A stretch of 64,000 bases of DNA from Vitellaria paradoxa (lineage: Eukaryota; Streptophyta; Magnoliopsida; Ericales; Sapotaceae), in contig CM034236.1 in assembly GCA_019916065.1 (NCBI GenBank), forward strand, positions 15,081,167 through 15,145,166, given 5' to 3'. This document shows positions 21,039-32,160 of the stretch, piece by piece (the stretch's first letter is position 1; each line of letters begins with the position of its first letter). The notes under the pieces are model-generated. The model searched no databases and was not told the DNA's origin. It worked only from the letters and a program-made list of their open reading frames with translations. The translations under genes were made by a program, and so were the position numbers.

Positions 21039-23394
21039 TGTCACACCCCAGGTTTTACAACCAGAGTATGTGAACAAAAGAACGCATAACACAACATTAA
21101 ATAACATTTCCTGTCTCACATCAGAGCCATAAACCCACACTATAGAGCAATGAATATAAAAATAAATAAAACTTAACTTTAAATTTAAATAAATGCCTTA
21201 GTCAGAGTTAACCAAGCAATAAGTTCCAAAGGCTAAGCCCAAATATTCTTTCAAAGCTAAATAAAACAATTAATAATAACCTCACAAATAGAGGCTTATT
21301 ACAATTCACTAAAAAAAAAAATAATTCTCTAAAGGAAATTCTAATGTAATTAAATAAAAACAAATAAATAAATTCCTAATTTCCATGGTGAGTAGGTCCT
21401 GCGCATGACTCAAAATCATTACCTGCATCGCAAGCTGTAAGGGGTTTAGCACTAATACCACGTGTGCTCGAAACCTACTAATAGTATAAATACAAAATGC
21501 CCTAGCATGCTACTAAATGAAACAATTATACACAAGTAGCAATTTCAAACAAGAAATTAAGTTTATTTGTCAATCTATCTTCGTTATAATTTAAATGTGT
21601 TTCAGCACCACACAACACATTAAAGAAAAACAAGTTAATTTCAAGGTACTACTGCTTGGTTGTCTCGTAGAAACAAGACCTAACTGCTTGGTTGTCTCGT
21701 AGAAACAAGACCTAACCAATATATATCATTCATTGATGTCTGCTTGGTTGTCCCGTAGAAACAGGACTCAACCAATATACACCATCCTTCGGTGTCTGCT
21801 TCCTAGGCCGAAGCCTTAGGAATGTAATATGCCACCCTTAGGCATTTGCTCGTTTGTAGGTTACTAGCCTACTGGAATCGATAACCAACCCCGCGCGGGT
21901 TTCGAGACTTTCAACCCTTGGGTACGTATACCCGATATTTTCAGTACCCCTCAACTCAAACAAAATATACTATCAAATTCCACTTCAAATCTATATTAAA
22001 TAAATTGATCTTTTTATTCCCAAGTAAAAGAAAAATTAAATAAATTATGTATCCACACTAGAATACTGTTAGCCACACCACTAATGCTCATCAAACAATT
22101 TCATTAACATAACAATCAAACAATTCAAAATGTATGATTCAAAGCAATACACGTTGATTACATGGCAAGGGGTTTAATAAATAAATAAATAAATATAAAA
22201 AAAAATTCCATCCAACAGTTTGTCTTGGAAAAAAAAATATCAATGACTTGCACAATATATGAGTATAAATATCTATGGGTCCCATTAGCATATAAAGACA
22301 ATACTAAAAGCAAATCACTTTGAACATACTTTTTATTTGCTACCCGTCATCAAACAATCAATATTATATATATATATATATATATCATGGTTTTTATTCA
22401 TTACATATAAGACACAACAAACATAATAAAAAAAAAATATAAACATATTTGATTCATAAATTCATGTGATGTCTGCCAGCAAAAAAAACTTTCAAACAAA
22501 CTAATATGTAAAGACAAAATTCAAAAGAAGACAAATTATCATGTAAGGACAAAGTTTAAGTTTTCTTTATTTTATTCAACTAATGGCTTTTGCTGGACAC
22601 TCAATTCCCACCTTTTAACATATATATGTATGTAAGGTAATAATTCGTATACCTTCTGATCAATTAGGTGGAAGACTTCAATTAAATATGTATACTTACA
22701 TAGAGTAAAATAAATGCCCAGCAAAAGTTATCCCATCAATCATACAACTTTAATCTACGCAATGGTCTTAAATGCACGTTCCAGGTCACGATTTACAAAG
22801 GAAAAAAAAAATCAAAAACTCACCATTTATTTCATTTGACAAGTTTGACAGCAATCATTACCTTTTTCAAGTCATTACTTATTAAGTTTAAATATATATA
22901 TACTTATTTATATATGCAATGCACTGATAATTTCCTTTCATATAATATATATACGTAAAGAAATTTCATTAATTTAGATGACTCACAGAACGAGACAAAG
23001 AAAGAAGGAAAGAAATTTTTTTATGGGTTTTGCCCCTTACCTGTAATCCAGCAACGGAAACAAATTGGCAACGCAAGAAAAAAAAAATTTGTTACCGGCA
23101 AAATCACAGCGCAACCGCTGTACGCCCCTTTTCTTCTTTCACTCTCGGTTTCTCTTCCTCTCTCTTTTCTAGGGTTTTTAATTTATTAAAATAATTACAG
23201 ATTTATATATTTATAAAGAAGAATTTTAACCCCAACCAATTAATTTATTTCTTACTGCCCATAGGTTTAGGAAAATTACACATTCTTCCTAAAATTTAAA
23301 ATCTTTTCACATATAACCAAAAATAGCAACTTAAATTTATCGAGTAAAAATTTTCAAATTAAATTAAATTATAAAAGAAATCTGGGTTATTACA
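21039..23394 (-). mobile_element. Solo LTR, about 2.36 kb, probably Del/Tekay-type Ty3/gypsy (copy 1)
   Basis: The insert starts TGTCACACCCCAGG and ends GGGTTATTACA. Read on the minus strand it starts TGTAATAACCC and ends GGGGTGTGACA, the form familiar from plant Del/Tekay chromovirus LTRs, so the LTR is probably in minus orientation. It interrupts the array motif CATACTTTTTCTAATACC, known uninterrupted from 10498 and elsewhere, with a run of T on both sides as target duplication (4-5 bp). There are no internal coding domains or second LTR, which fits a solo LTR left by recombination. It includes a 32-bp tandem repeat at 21652-21715 with a diverged third copy at 21740, and a TA microsatellite near 22355-22385. 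Confidence 0.65.
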
Positions 23395-23946
23395 TTTTTT
23401 CTTATACCATGATATTTATAAATCCCCTAATGTGATGTTTATCAATTATCCTATTAATATAATGAATAGTTCAACATAATTTGGCTTATCTTATCAAACC
23501 ATAAATTATATGTTTTCCACAATTATATATGCAAGTTAGTGAAGTCCCACGAGACATATGGAAAAGGTTTTATTTTGATTGCCTTTTTTTTTTTTTTTTT
23601 GTGGCGCAAGACTGTTTTTCATAGACTAAATTGGAGCCTACAAGAGTTACGACTAGAAAATAGTTAGGACATACGTAGGTGTGAATAAATTGTGAGATTA
23701 ATGACAATCAGACCTAGAATGAAATTCTTACTTCTACTTGTGATTTTCATTGATTTTTTGGTTTTTGAAAAATTATGTCATTTCTAATTCGGTACACCAT
23801 ATAAAGTTAGATGATTCACTCCCATGGAGCGATCAATCCCGTATTTCGTTGGAATGAACTTATATTAATTTGTTAAATGGATGAACTTATATTTTCATTT
23901 TGTCAAAAAACAAAAGATAGAAAGGGAAAGATATGCAAGGAAACAG
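23395..23946 (+). repeat. Array sequence between the solo LTR and the promoter of gene B
   Basis: This continues the interrupted sub-repeat (TTATACCATGATATTTAT) and the promoter-distal region with the poly(T) tract at about 23586 and GTGGCGCAAGACTG. Between about 23700 and 23900 it carries a unit-0-like variant (GTTTTTGAAAAATTATG) that differs from the equivalent part of G. No gene is supported. Confidence 0.6.
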
Positions 23947-24282
23947 CACGTGCAGTTTCATATTTAAATTCGAAGCTAATGGCTAAACTTTAGTGCTAAA
24001 TTCGCTTATTAGTTTTCTACCTCAATGACGTCTATTTCTCGGCTAACACAGCCGCATGTGCGTGCGGTTTGCTTTTAAAATTTTCATTTTTTTTTATCTC
24101 CTAGTACAAGGCGTTCAGGTTCATGCAGAGGATTTCAGTTTTCTATACGGCGAAATCAAAAAGTGAGATTGACAGAAAATCCATGGGGTGTCATTAATTC
24201 GGAAAGGTCATATGAAATGTACATTTAAGCATCATTCAAGTCCTCAAAGGATCGGTTACACATCTTTATCCAACTATAAAAA
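23947..24282 (+). promoter_or_regulatory. Promoter of gene B
   Basis: CACGTG at 23947-23952, TGACGTC at 24026-24032, and a TATA box at 24275-24282 that reads TATAAAAA instead of TATATAAA. The inverted repeat seen in A is broken here by one substitution (CCGCATG-TG-CGTGCGG, 24052-24067). Confidence 0.55.
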
Positions 24283-24366
24283 CCTTGCACATAGCGCCCT
24301 GTGAACCCAGGCCAATTCCAACCTACTAATTCAAACACTTGGCCTATCTTTATCAAAAGAAAAATA

Positions 24367-24870
24367 ATGTCTATCCGGCAGCCCGTACGAAACCAGATGG
24401 CGGAAATATTCATTGGCATGCTCTCACTCCTTGTTGCCAGTGGCATGGCGCATGCTAGACTAGACGTGTACAACCAAACAATTAACCAAACACTAGTATT
24501 AGACAAATTGAGTGCTTTAACCAGGGATCCGAAGCATCCGTGGTACAAGCAACCGTTGCCTGTGGAGGCTTATCCAGGATTCTTTGATTTTTTGACCGCT
24601 TGTCTCGATCATTTAGGTCAAAAGGAATGCGTACACCACGTTTTTAATGAAATGGTCGGAATCGAAAAAAATTTGAAAGATCTTAACTGCAGTTGTAAGG
24701 TTAAGGAAATAGGGCATAATTGCGTCATGGGATTGGCAGGGCTTACTGGTCATTTTAAAAAGTTCGAGGGTACTGCTCCTCATATCTACGCCCTAGCTAG
24801 CGAACTGTTTTTTACAACTAAGAAGCTAACGAGTTGCCCTGCACCCGAACCTGCTCCGACCAAGCCCTAA
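24367..24870 (+). CDS. Gene B: secreted prolamin-like cysteine-rich protein
   Basis: This is a full-length paralogue of gene A (167 residues; same start, signal peptide, six cysteines and sequons). By eye it differs from A at 18 positions over 504 bp: ten change a residue (I16, S25, Q37, H82, L106, K111, V120, S156, A163, K166), seven are silent and one is in the stop codon (TAA instead of TGA). None affects the six domain cysteines; the C25S change is inside the signal peptide. H82, next to the first cysteines, is unique to B and G. The protein is identical to that of gene G, its partner 30.22 kb away. Confidence 0.65.
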   Translation: MSIRQPVRNQMAEIFIGMLSLLVASGMAHARLDVYNQTINQTLVLDKLSALTRDPKHPWYKQPLPVEAYPGFFDFLTACLDHLGQKECVHHVFNEMVGIEKNLKDLNCSCKVKEIGHNCVMGLAGLTGHFKKFEGTAPHIYALASELFFTTKKLTSCPAPEPAPTKP

Positions 24871-26750
24871 GTCTATATGCATGCAAATGTTACTGTATCA
24901 GATGATCTAAGATGGTGTCTATTGTATATTGATTTGATCCTACGTCCAAGCTTTAGATGTTTATCATATTTGTTTCTCGAGTAATTAGTGGGGTTTATTA
25001 CGATACCGAGTCCAATTATAAAGATAATTCCATACTAATCTTCATTATAATGCATCCAGGCAACATCGAATGTCGCAAATCTTAATATTTCGCTTTTATT
25101 TCGTAATGGTTTCTCATTTATGTGGTATGAAATTTACTCGCGAGCATTTTTTTTTGTGTGCTATCTTCACCAATTAAGAAAATGTTCGTCAAAGAAAATT
25201 TGATGGTTTACACTGTCTAGTGGTCCCACACATTAATTATATCAGGAAATGTTAGCTATTGAACTTTATTGAGGGGATAACCTATATTCTATAAATTTCA
25301 TTAGTAGTTTAGTGGACAAAATCTATTGAGACACATTTTTGGTGAAATTTTCAGAAGAAATCCATGTCGATGTTTGATCGCAGTTGAAATGACATCATAA
25401 TTGGGCATTATCGCATCTTCACATTGGTTTGAATTGCGGGATATTTGAGTCATTATTACATGATGACACTGGTTCGCAATACGGGTTATTTGAGCAAATG
25501 TTTTTTTTTCTCCCAATCATAAGCTTTTATGACGAGGCCTGCAAAATAAATTTTGTTCAATGATGGCACCCGATTGTTTTGTCCTGCCACGGTCTACAAC
25601 CTAGGTCCTAAAGGATATTAATAAAATCAGGCAATGTGATGTAGCAAAGTCTTTTGTATGAAATTTAATCTGATTTCTTTTTTTTTAATGTGCATATAGT
25701 TTTCCTTTCAAAACTGTAAAAACTGTTCAATGTTTTTTTCTTATGAAATGAATAAAGAAAGATAAAAAAAGCCTATAGCGAAAAAAGAAAAGTTGTTATA
25801 TTTCACTAGCTCTTCTAATCCAAATATTGTCCCTGCAGAGCATAAACTCTGGGATTATACACCTGAATTTCATTTCTAAGATGAAGACGTAAATTACTGT
25901 AAAAAAATAACTTTGTTAAATGTAAAAAAATTAAATTGCAATCTATGAAATCTTAAAAAATAGGTTGTCCAATGATTTTTTTGTTAAAAGTTTTCATCTA
26001 AAGGTTTCATTTTTTATCCCGAATCAAATGTTAGTGTTGCTTTCTTCTAAGCAAAAATAATATGCTTTACCACCCCATAGGCGGATCCACATAGGGGCAA
26101 GGGGGTCAATTGACCCCACTGGAAGCAAAATTTTTGTAGAAAATAGTATAATTTTTGAGATATTTTTGTATTTTTGCCCCTATAAAATATATTTTTCAAA
26201 ATAAATTGCCCCTATACTTTAAACAATTTACAAGTTTTGCCCCACTGGAAGAAAATTTTCTTTAAAAAATAGTATAATTTTTTAAATATTTTTGTATTTT
26301 TACCCTTATAAAATATATCTTTCAAAATAAATTACCCTTATACCTCAAGCAATTTACAAGTTTTGCCCCCTTAGGAAGCAAAATTTTTTAGAAAATAGTA
26401 TAATTTTTTTAGGTGTTTTTTTCTTTTTGCTCCCATAAAATATATCTCTCAAAACAGATTGCTCATAAGTCAAGTACACTGCCTTTATTTATCGGCTTGA
26501 CCCCACTGTAATAAAATCCTGAATCCGCCACTGACCACCCTTATTTATTAGGCACAGGAGAGACTCATTATAGGATTTCAGTTCTGCACAATTGTTATGT
26601 CTATTTTGTATTTGTTAATGTATTTTCTAACTAATGAAATTCAAGGAACCATAATAACATTATACTTCCTTAAGTGTATTTCTTCATTAACTAATTTCTA
26701 AGAAATAAAGGTTAGCAAGAATTATGTATCTTCATCCAATGCCGTCCTAG
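24871..26750 (+). repeat. 3' spacer of gene B (long form)
   Basis: After about 200 bp shared with other units, sequence not found in A, C, D, E or F starts at ACATCGAATGTCGC (about 25069). It contains a roughly 50-bp imperfect direct repeat (TTGG/TGG-TT-G-AAT-CGGG-TATTTGAG, about 25415-25497) and the MITE at 26076-26533. A 71-codon minus-strand ORF at 25301-25516 overlaps that repeat and shows nothing recognisable. The same long form follows G and, without the MITE, H. Confidence 0.55.
26076..26533. mobile_element. hAT-like MITE, 458 bp (copy 1)
   Basis: The ends are CATAGGCGGATCCA and, inverted, CAGTGGCGGATTCAG, which share CA-xx-GGCGGAT. It is flanked by direct repeats ACCACCC at 26069-26075 and 26534-26540, possibly 8 bp with one mismatch, the size expected for hAT elements. 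The interior has three imperfect tandem copies of about 125 bp, each with GTTTTGCCCC-like and AAAATAGTATAATTTTT segments. There is no coding capacity. Unit H lacks the element at the equivalent site. Confidence 0.6.
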
Positions 26751-28050
26751 CACTACTACAAAAATGCATTAACATCACAGCTTTGAGGCGTGATGTCTCA
26801 CTTTCGATCTCAATTACAAAAGCATGATTGATCCAGGTGAGATTGTAAGTTGCTTATTTTCGATCACAGTTTAGAACCATGATCGAAAACTTACAATAGT
26901 CACGCACTAAAAGTGTGGTCTTTTTATGTAAAAACTAAGATGAAAATAAATTTCACATGATCTTTTATGAATTTTGATCTCACTTTATTTAAAAAACAGT
27001 GGTCAAATATAGACAAATGATCACGCTGAAAAAATTGGTTAACTTTAGGAATAATAAAAATTCACATGGTAACCTGCTATCGTGCCATCATGTGACGCCT
27101 TGTCATCCTGCCAACCTTATATATTTGATATTTTTTTGTTGCTACTGAGAATTGAACTCGAGCCATTTATTTGGAAGTTAGTGTGCCTGACCGCTGGTCC
27201 AAACTATCATATTTATATATGCATGTTACATATTAATATATATAAACAAATTTTTATCATTTTTGGGATTGCAAAAAGTAATAAAATTATATTATTTTAA
27301 TTTAATTATTTTAAGTTTTTTACAATAATTTATTATCACTTTTGCCAACCAATTAGTAGCTAAATGCCACACTTTTCCAATCAATTAGTTGAGAGAAAAG
27401 ATAAAAAAATTTACTGTTATGTAATTTTTTTAACTTTTTGTAATAATTTGAAATCATAACCAATATATAGAATCATACGACTTAATAAATAATTTATGAA
27501 ATATATATCATATTTAATTAAAAAAGATCTTAAATCTTTTTCTTGTTTTCCTTTAATTCTTGTGTATAGCACAAATTTAATCATGACTCATTGTTTATGA
27601 TATATTTTTTTCATTCCTATTATATTTTTAAAAGTAATTAGACTGCATTTAGTTTTAGTTTTGGAAAATTATTGTTCAAAGTAAAATTTTTGAAAACTAT
27701 TTTAAGAATTTGATTTGTAATACAAAAATATATTTTCAATGGTTATATTTGAAACTTAATTCTAAAAAGACAAAAAAAAAAAAAGAAAATTTTGTTATTT
27801 TTATTTCTAAATTTTTATCACTTCCAACGAAATATAAAATAATGTCACTTTTAATATAATTAATATTAAAGATACAATAAACATTTATAAGATATTAAAT
27901 ATTTAATATTCATGTGGTAATAATTCATAGAAACTATGAAGGCTAGTCCCATATTTTCATTGAAGAAAATAATGATTATACATGTAGCATTATTTAAATC
28001 TGATTTCGTAAATTTAGTTTTAGCATTAACCTAAAAACATTTTTGCCTAT
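26751..28050 (+). repeat. CACTA-like terminus and common AT-rich 3' spacer of unit B
   Basis: CACTACTACAAAAATGC at 26751 has the form of a plant CACTA (En/Spm) terminal repeat. Just inside it is an imperfect hairpin: ATTGTAAGT...TTTTCGATCA (26842-26866) against TGATCGAAAACTTACAAT (26880-26897). An opposite CACTA end was not found, so element limits are unknown. From about 26880 the sequence is shared with all units, including the SINE-like segment near 27133-27213. A 72-codon ORF at 27082-27300 crosses the SINE-like part and is not supported as a gene. Confidence 0.45.
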
Positions 28051-29700
28051 TCATAGCAGGTTTTATAGCATATTAAATTAATTAAAATTAATAAATAAAT
28101 GTTATAACAAAATTTACGAAATCTAACTTAAATTACATAAAGTGATAAACAAAGTTGTTTGATAGAAATATAGAGAAATAAATAACGATATTTTCCCTCA
28201 TTCCTTTATCTCGCTTTTTTTAAATATGATTTTTCTCATTTTTTTTATCTCTATTTTTTTCTAGAGATGTTTTCACTGATCTTTTATCTCGATTTTTTTT
28301 AAATGATGGTTTTTATTGATCTTTGATGTTGATTTTTTCTAGAGATGATTTTCACTAATCATTTATCTCGTTTTAAATACAAATACGGTTTTAACAAAAC
28401 TGAGATAAAAAGTATTAAAAGTAACTTTTTATCTCAATTTTTAATTAGACTAAGATAAAAAGTTTAGCTAACAAATCTTTATCATGCGTTTTCCTAAAAC
28501 CGTAATCATTATAAATCTCCTAATGTGATCTTTATCAATTATCGTATTAATGTAACGGGTAGTTTAACATAATTTGGCTTGTCCAAGATTTTTTGATTTT
28601 TTGTTTATTGATCTATGATAGTAGATTTTATAGCATATTAAATTAATTAAAATTAATAAATAAATGTTACAACAAAATTGAAATCTAATTTAAATGATAT
28701 AAAGTGATAAAAAAACTGTTTGACAAAGATATCGAGAAAGAAATAACAATAACGTCTTTCATTCTTTTATCTCGCTTTTTTTAGATATGATTTTTCTTAC
28801 TTTTTTTATCTCAGTTTTTTTGAGAGATGTTTTCATTGATTTTTTATCTCGGTTTTTTTAAGAGATGGTTTTCACTAGTCTTTTACCTCGATTTTTTTTT
28901 TCAGAGATAGTTTCCACTAATCTTTTATCTTATTTTTAATAAAATTACAGTTTTGACAAAATTGGGAGAGGAGTGTTAAAAGTAACCTTTTATCTCAGTT
29001 TTTTAATTAGACTAAGATAAAAAGTTTAGCTCGCAAATTTTTATCGTTCTTTTTCCAAAACCGCGATCTTTATAAATCTCCTAATGCGATGTTTATCAAT
29101 TATCGTATTAATGTAATGAGTAGTTCAACATAATTTGGCTTATCTTATCAAACCATAATATGTTTCCACAATTATGCAAGTTAGTGAAGTTCCACGAGAC
29201 ATATGGAAAAGGTTTTATTTTGATTGCCTTTTTTTTTTTCGGACGCAAGACTGTTTTTCATAGACTAAATTGGAGCCTACAGGAGTTACGATTAGAAAAT
29301 AGTTAGAACATACGTAGGTGTAAAAGTATTAAAATTAACCTTTTATCTCAGTTTTTTAATTAGACTAAGATAAAAATTTAGCTCACAAATTTTTATCAAA
29401 CTTTTTCTACTACCGTGATTTTTATAAATCTCCTAATGTGATGTTTATCAATTATCGTATTAATATAATGAATAGTTCAACATAATTTGATTTATCTTAT
29501 CAAACCATAAATTATATGTTTTCCACAATTATGCAAGTTAGTGAAGTCCCACGAGACATATGGAAAAGGTTTTATTTTGATTGCTTTTTCTTTTTTCTTT
29601 TGTGGCGCAAGACTGTTTTCCATAGACTAAATTGGAGCCTACAGGAGTTACGACTAGAAAATAGTTAGGAGATACGTAGGTGTGAACAAATTGTGAGATT
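28051..29700 (+). repeat. Array sub-repeats upstream of gene C (three modules)
   Basis: Three related modules are present here instead of two: about 28060-28580, 28600-29325 and a partial extra one at about 29328-29700. The extra one starts at GTATTAAAATTAACC right after CATACGTAGGTGT and repeats the AATTTG-CTTATCTTATC, poly(T) and CGCAAGACTG parts. The same triplicated arrangement precedes gene H, so the extra partial duplication predates the 30-kb duplication. Confidence 0.6.
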
Positions 29701-29935
29701 GACCTAGAATGAAATTCTTATTTCTACTTGTGATTTTCATTGATTTTTTGGTTTTCGAAACATTATGTCATTTCTAGTTCGGTACACCATATAAAGTTAG
29801 ATGATTCACTCCCATGGAGCGATCAATCCCGTATTTCGTCGGAATGAACTTATGTTAATTTCTTAAATGGATGAACTTATATTTTCATTTTGTCAAAAAC
29901 AAAAGATAGAAAGGGAAAGACATGCAAGGAAACAG

Positions 29936-30271
29936 CACGTGCAGTTTCATATTTAAATTCGAAGCTAATGTCTAAATTTTAGTGCTAAATTCGCTTATTA
30001 GTTTTCTACCTCAATGACGTCTATTTCTCGGCTAACATCAGCCGCATGTGCATACGGTCTGCTTTTAAAATTTTCATTTTTTTTTATCTCCTAGTACAAG
30101 GCCTTCAGGTTCATGCAGAGAATTTCGTTTTCTATATGGCGAAATCAAAAAGTGAGATTGAGAGAAAATCCATGGGGTGTCATTAATTCCGAAAGGTCAT
30201 ATGAAATGTACATTTAAGCATCATTAAAGTCCTCAAAGGATCGGTTACACGCCTTTATCCAACTATATAAA
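29936..30271 (+). promoter_or_regulatory. Promoter of gene C
   Basis: CACGTG at 29936-29941, TGACGTC at 30015-30021, TATATAAA at 30264-30271. The inverted repeat is altered to CCGCATG-TG-CATACGG. A 12-bp deletion relative to A lies at about 29700 (GAGATTGACCTAG). Confidence 0.55.
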
Positions 30272-30355
30272 CCTTGCACATAGCGCCCTGTGAACCCAGG
30301 CCAATTCCAACCTACTAATTCAAACACTTGGCCTATCTTTATCAAAAGAAAAATA

Positions 30356-30859
30356 ATGTCTATCCGGCAGCCCGTACGAAACCAGATGGCGGAAATATTC
30401 ATTGGCATGCTCTCACTCCTTGTTGCCTGTGGCATGGCGCATGCTAGACTAGACGTGTACAGCCAAACAATTAACCAAACACTAGTATTAGACAAATTGA
30501 GTGCTTTAACCAGGGATCCGAAGCATCCGTGGTACAAGCAACCGTTGCCTGTGGAGGCTTATCCAGGATTCTTTGATTTTTTGACCGCTTGTCTCGATCG
30601 TTTAGGTCAAAAGGAATGCGTACACCACGTTTTCAATGAAATGGTCGGAATCGAAAAAAATCTGAAAGATCTTAACTGCAGTTGTAAGGTTAAGGAAATA
30701 GGGCATAATTGCGTCATGGGATTGGCAGGGCTTACTGGTCATTTTAAAAAGTTCGAGGGTACTGCTCCTCATATCTACACCCTGGCTAGCGAACTGTTTT
30801 TTACAACTAAGAAGCTAACGAATTGCCCTGCTCCGGAACCTGCTCCGACTATGCCCTGA
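30356..30859 (+). CDS. Gene C: secreted prolamin-like cysteine-rich protein
   Basis: A 167-residue paralogue with the same layout as gene A. Distinguishing residues are S36, which removes the first N-glycosylation sequon (YSQT for YNQT), L106, K111, V120, T142 and a tail PAPEPAPTMP. All six domain cysteines and the signal peptide are kept. The T142 change groups it with D and E rather than with B, although its upstream region is closest to that of H. Stop is TGA. Confidence 0.65.
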   Translation: MSIRQPVRNQMAEIFIGMLSLLVACGMAHARLDVYSQTINQTLVLDKLSALTRDPKHPWYKQPLPVEAYPGFFDFLTACLDRLGQKECVHHVFNEMVGIEKNLKDLNCSCKVKEIGHNCVMGLAGLTGHFKKFEGTAPHIYTLASELFFTTKKLTNCPAPEPAPTMP

Positions 30860-32160
30860 GTCTATATGCATACGAATGTTACTGTATCAGATGATCTAAG
30901 ATGGTGTCTATTGTATATTGATTTGATCCTACGTCCAAGCTCTAGATGTTTATCATATTTGTTTCTGGAGTAATTAGTGGGGTTTATTACAATACCGAGT
31001 CCAATTATAAAGATAATTCCATACTAATCTTTATTATAATGCATCCAGGCAACATGATCGAAAACTTACAATCGTCACACACTAAAAGTGTGATCTTTTT
31101 ATGTAAAACCTGAGATGAAAAGAAATTTCACATTACCTTTTATCAATTTTGATCTCACTTTCTTTAAAAAACAATGCTAAAAAATAGACAAATGATTCTG
31201 CCAAAAAAATTGGATAATTTTAAGAATAATAAAAATTCACATGGTAACCTCCTGTCATGCCATCGTGACATGATGTGACGCCTTGTCATGCTGACAACCT
31301 TATATATTTGATATTTTTTTGTTGCTATTGAGAATTAAACGCGTGCCATTTTTTGGAAGTTAGTGTGCTTGACTGCTAGCCCAAACGATCATTTATATAT
31401 GCATTTTACATATCAATATACATAAACAAATTTTTATCGTTTTTGGGATTGCAAAAAGTAATAAAATTATATTATTTTAATTTAATTATTTTAAGTTTTT
31501 TACAATAATTTATTATCACTTTTGCCAACCAATTAGTAGCTAAAAGCTACACTTTTCCGATCAATTAGTTAAGAGAAAAGATAAAAAATTTGCTGTTATG
31601 TCATTATTTTAACTTTTTGTAATAATTTGAAATCATAACCAATATATAGAATCAAATGACTTAATAAATTTGTGTATAGCACAAATTTAATCATGACTCA
31701 CAGTTTACAAAATATTCTTTTCATTCCTATTATATTTTTAAAAGTAATTAGACTACATTTAGTTTTAGTTTTGGAAAATTATTGTTCAAAATAAAATTTT
31801 TGAAAACTATTTTAAGAATTTGATTTGTAATACAAAAAATATTTTCAATGGTTATATTTCAAAGTGAATTCTAAAAAGACAAAAAAATGAAAATTTTTAT
31901 TATTTCTATTTTTAAATTTTTATCACTTCCAACAAAATGTAAAATAATGTCACTTTTAATATAATTAATATTAAAGATATAATACACATTTATTAGTTAT
32001 TAAATATTTAATATTCACGTGGCAATAATTCATGCAAACTATGAAGGCTGCTCCCATATTTTCATTGAAAAAAAATAACGATTATACATGTTGCATTATT
32101 TAAATCAGATTTGGTAAATTTAGTTTTAGCATTAATCTAAGAACATTTTTGCCTATTCAT
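30860..32160 (+). repeat. 3' spacer of gene C (short form)
   Basis: Joins from the gene-proximal part directly to ACATGATCGAAAAC at about 31051, lacking the long insert of B. It contains the SINE-like segment near 31310-31395 (with an altered B box). Relative to A, B and F it lacks about 65 bp near 31670, where ATAAATTTGTGTATAGC joins directly. No gene is supported. Confidence 0.55.
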
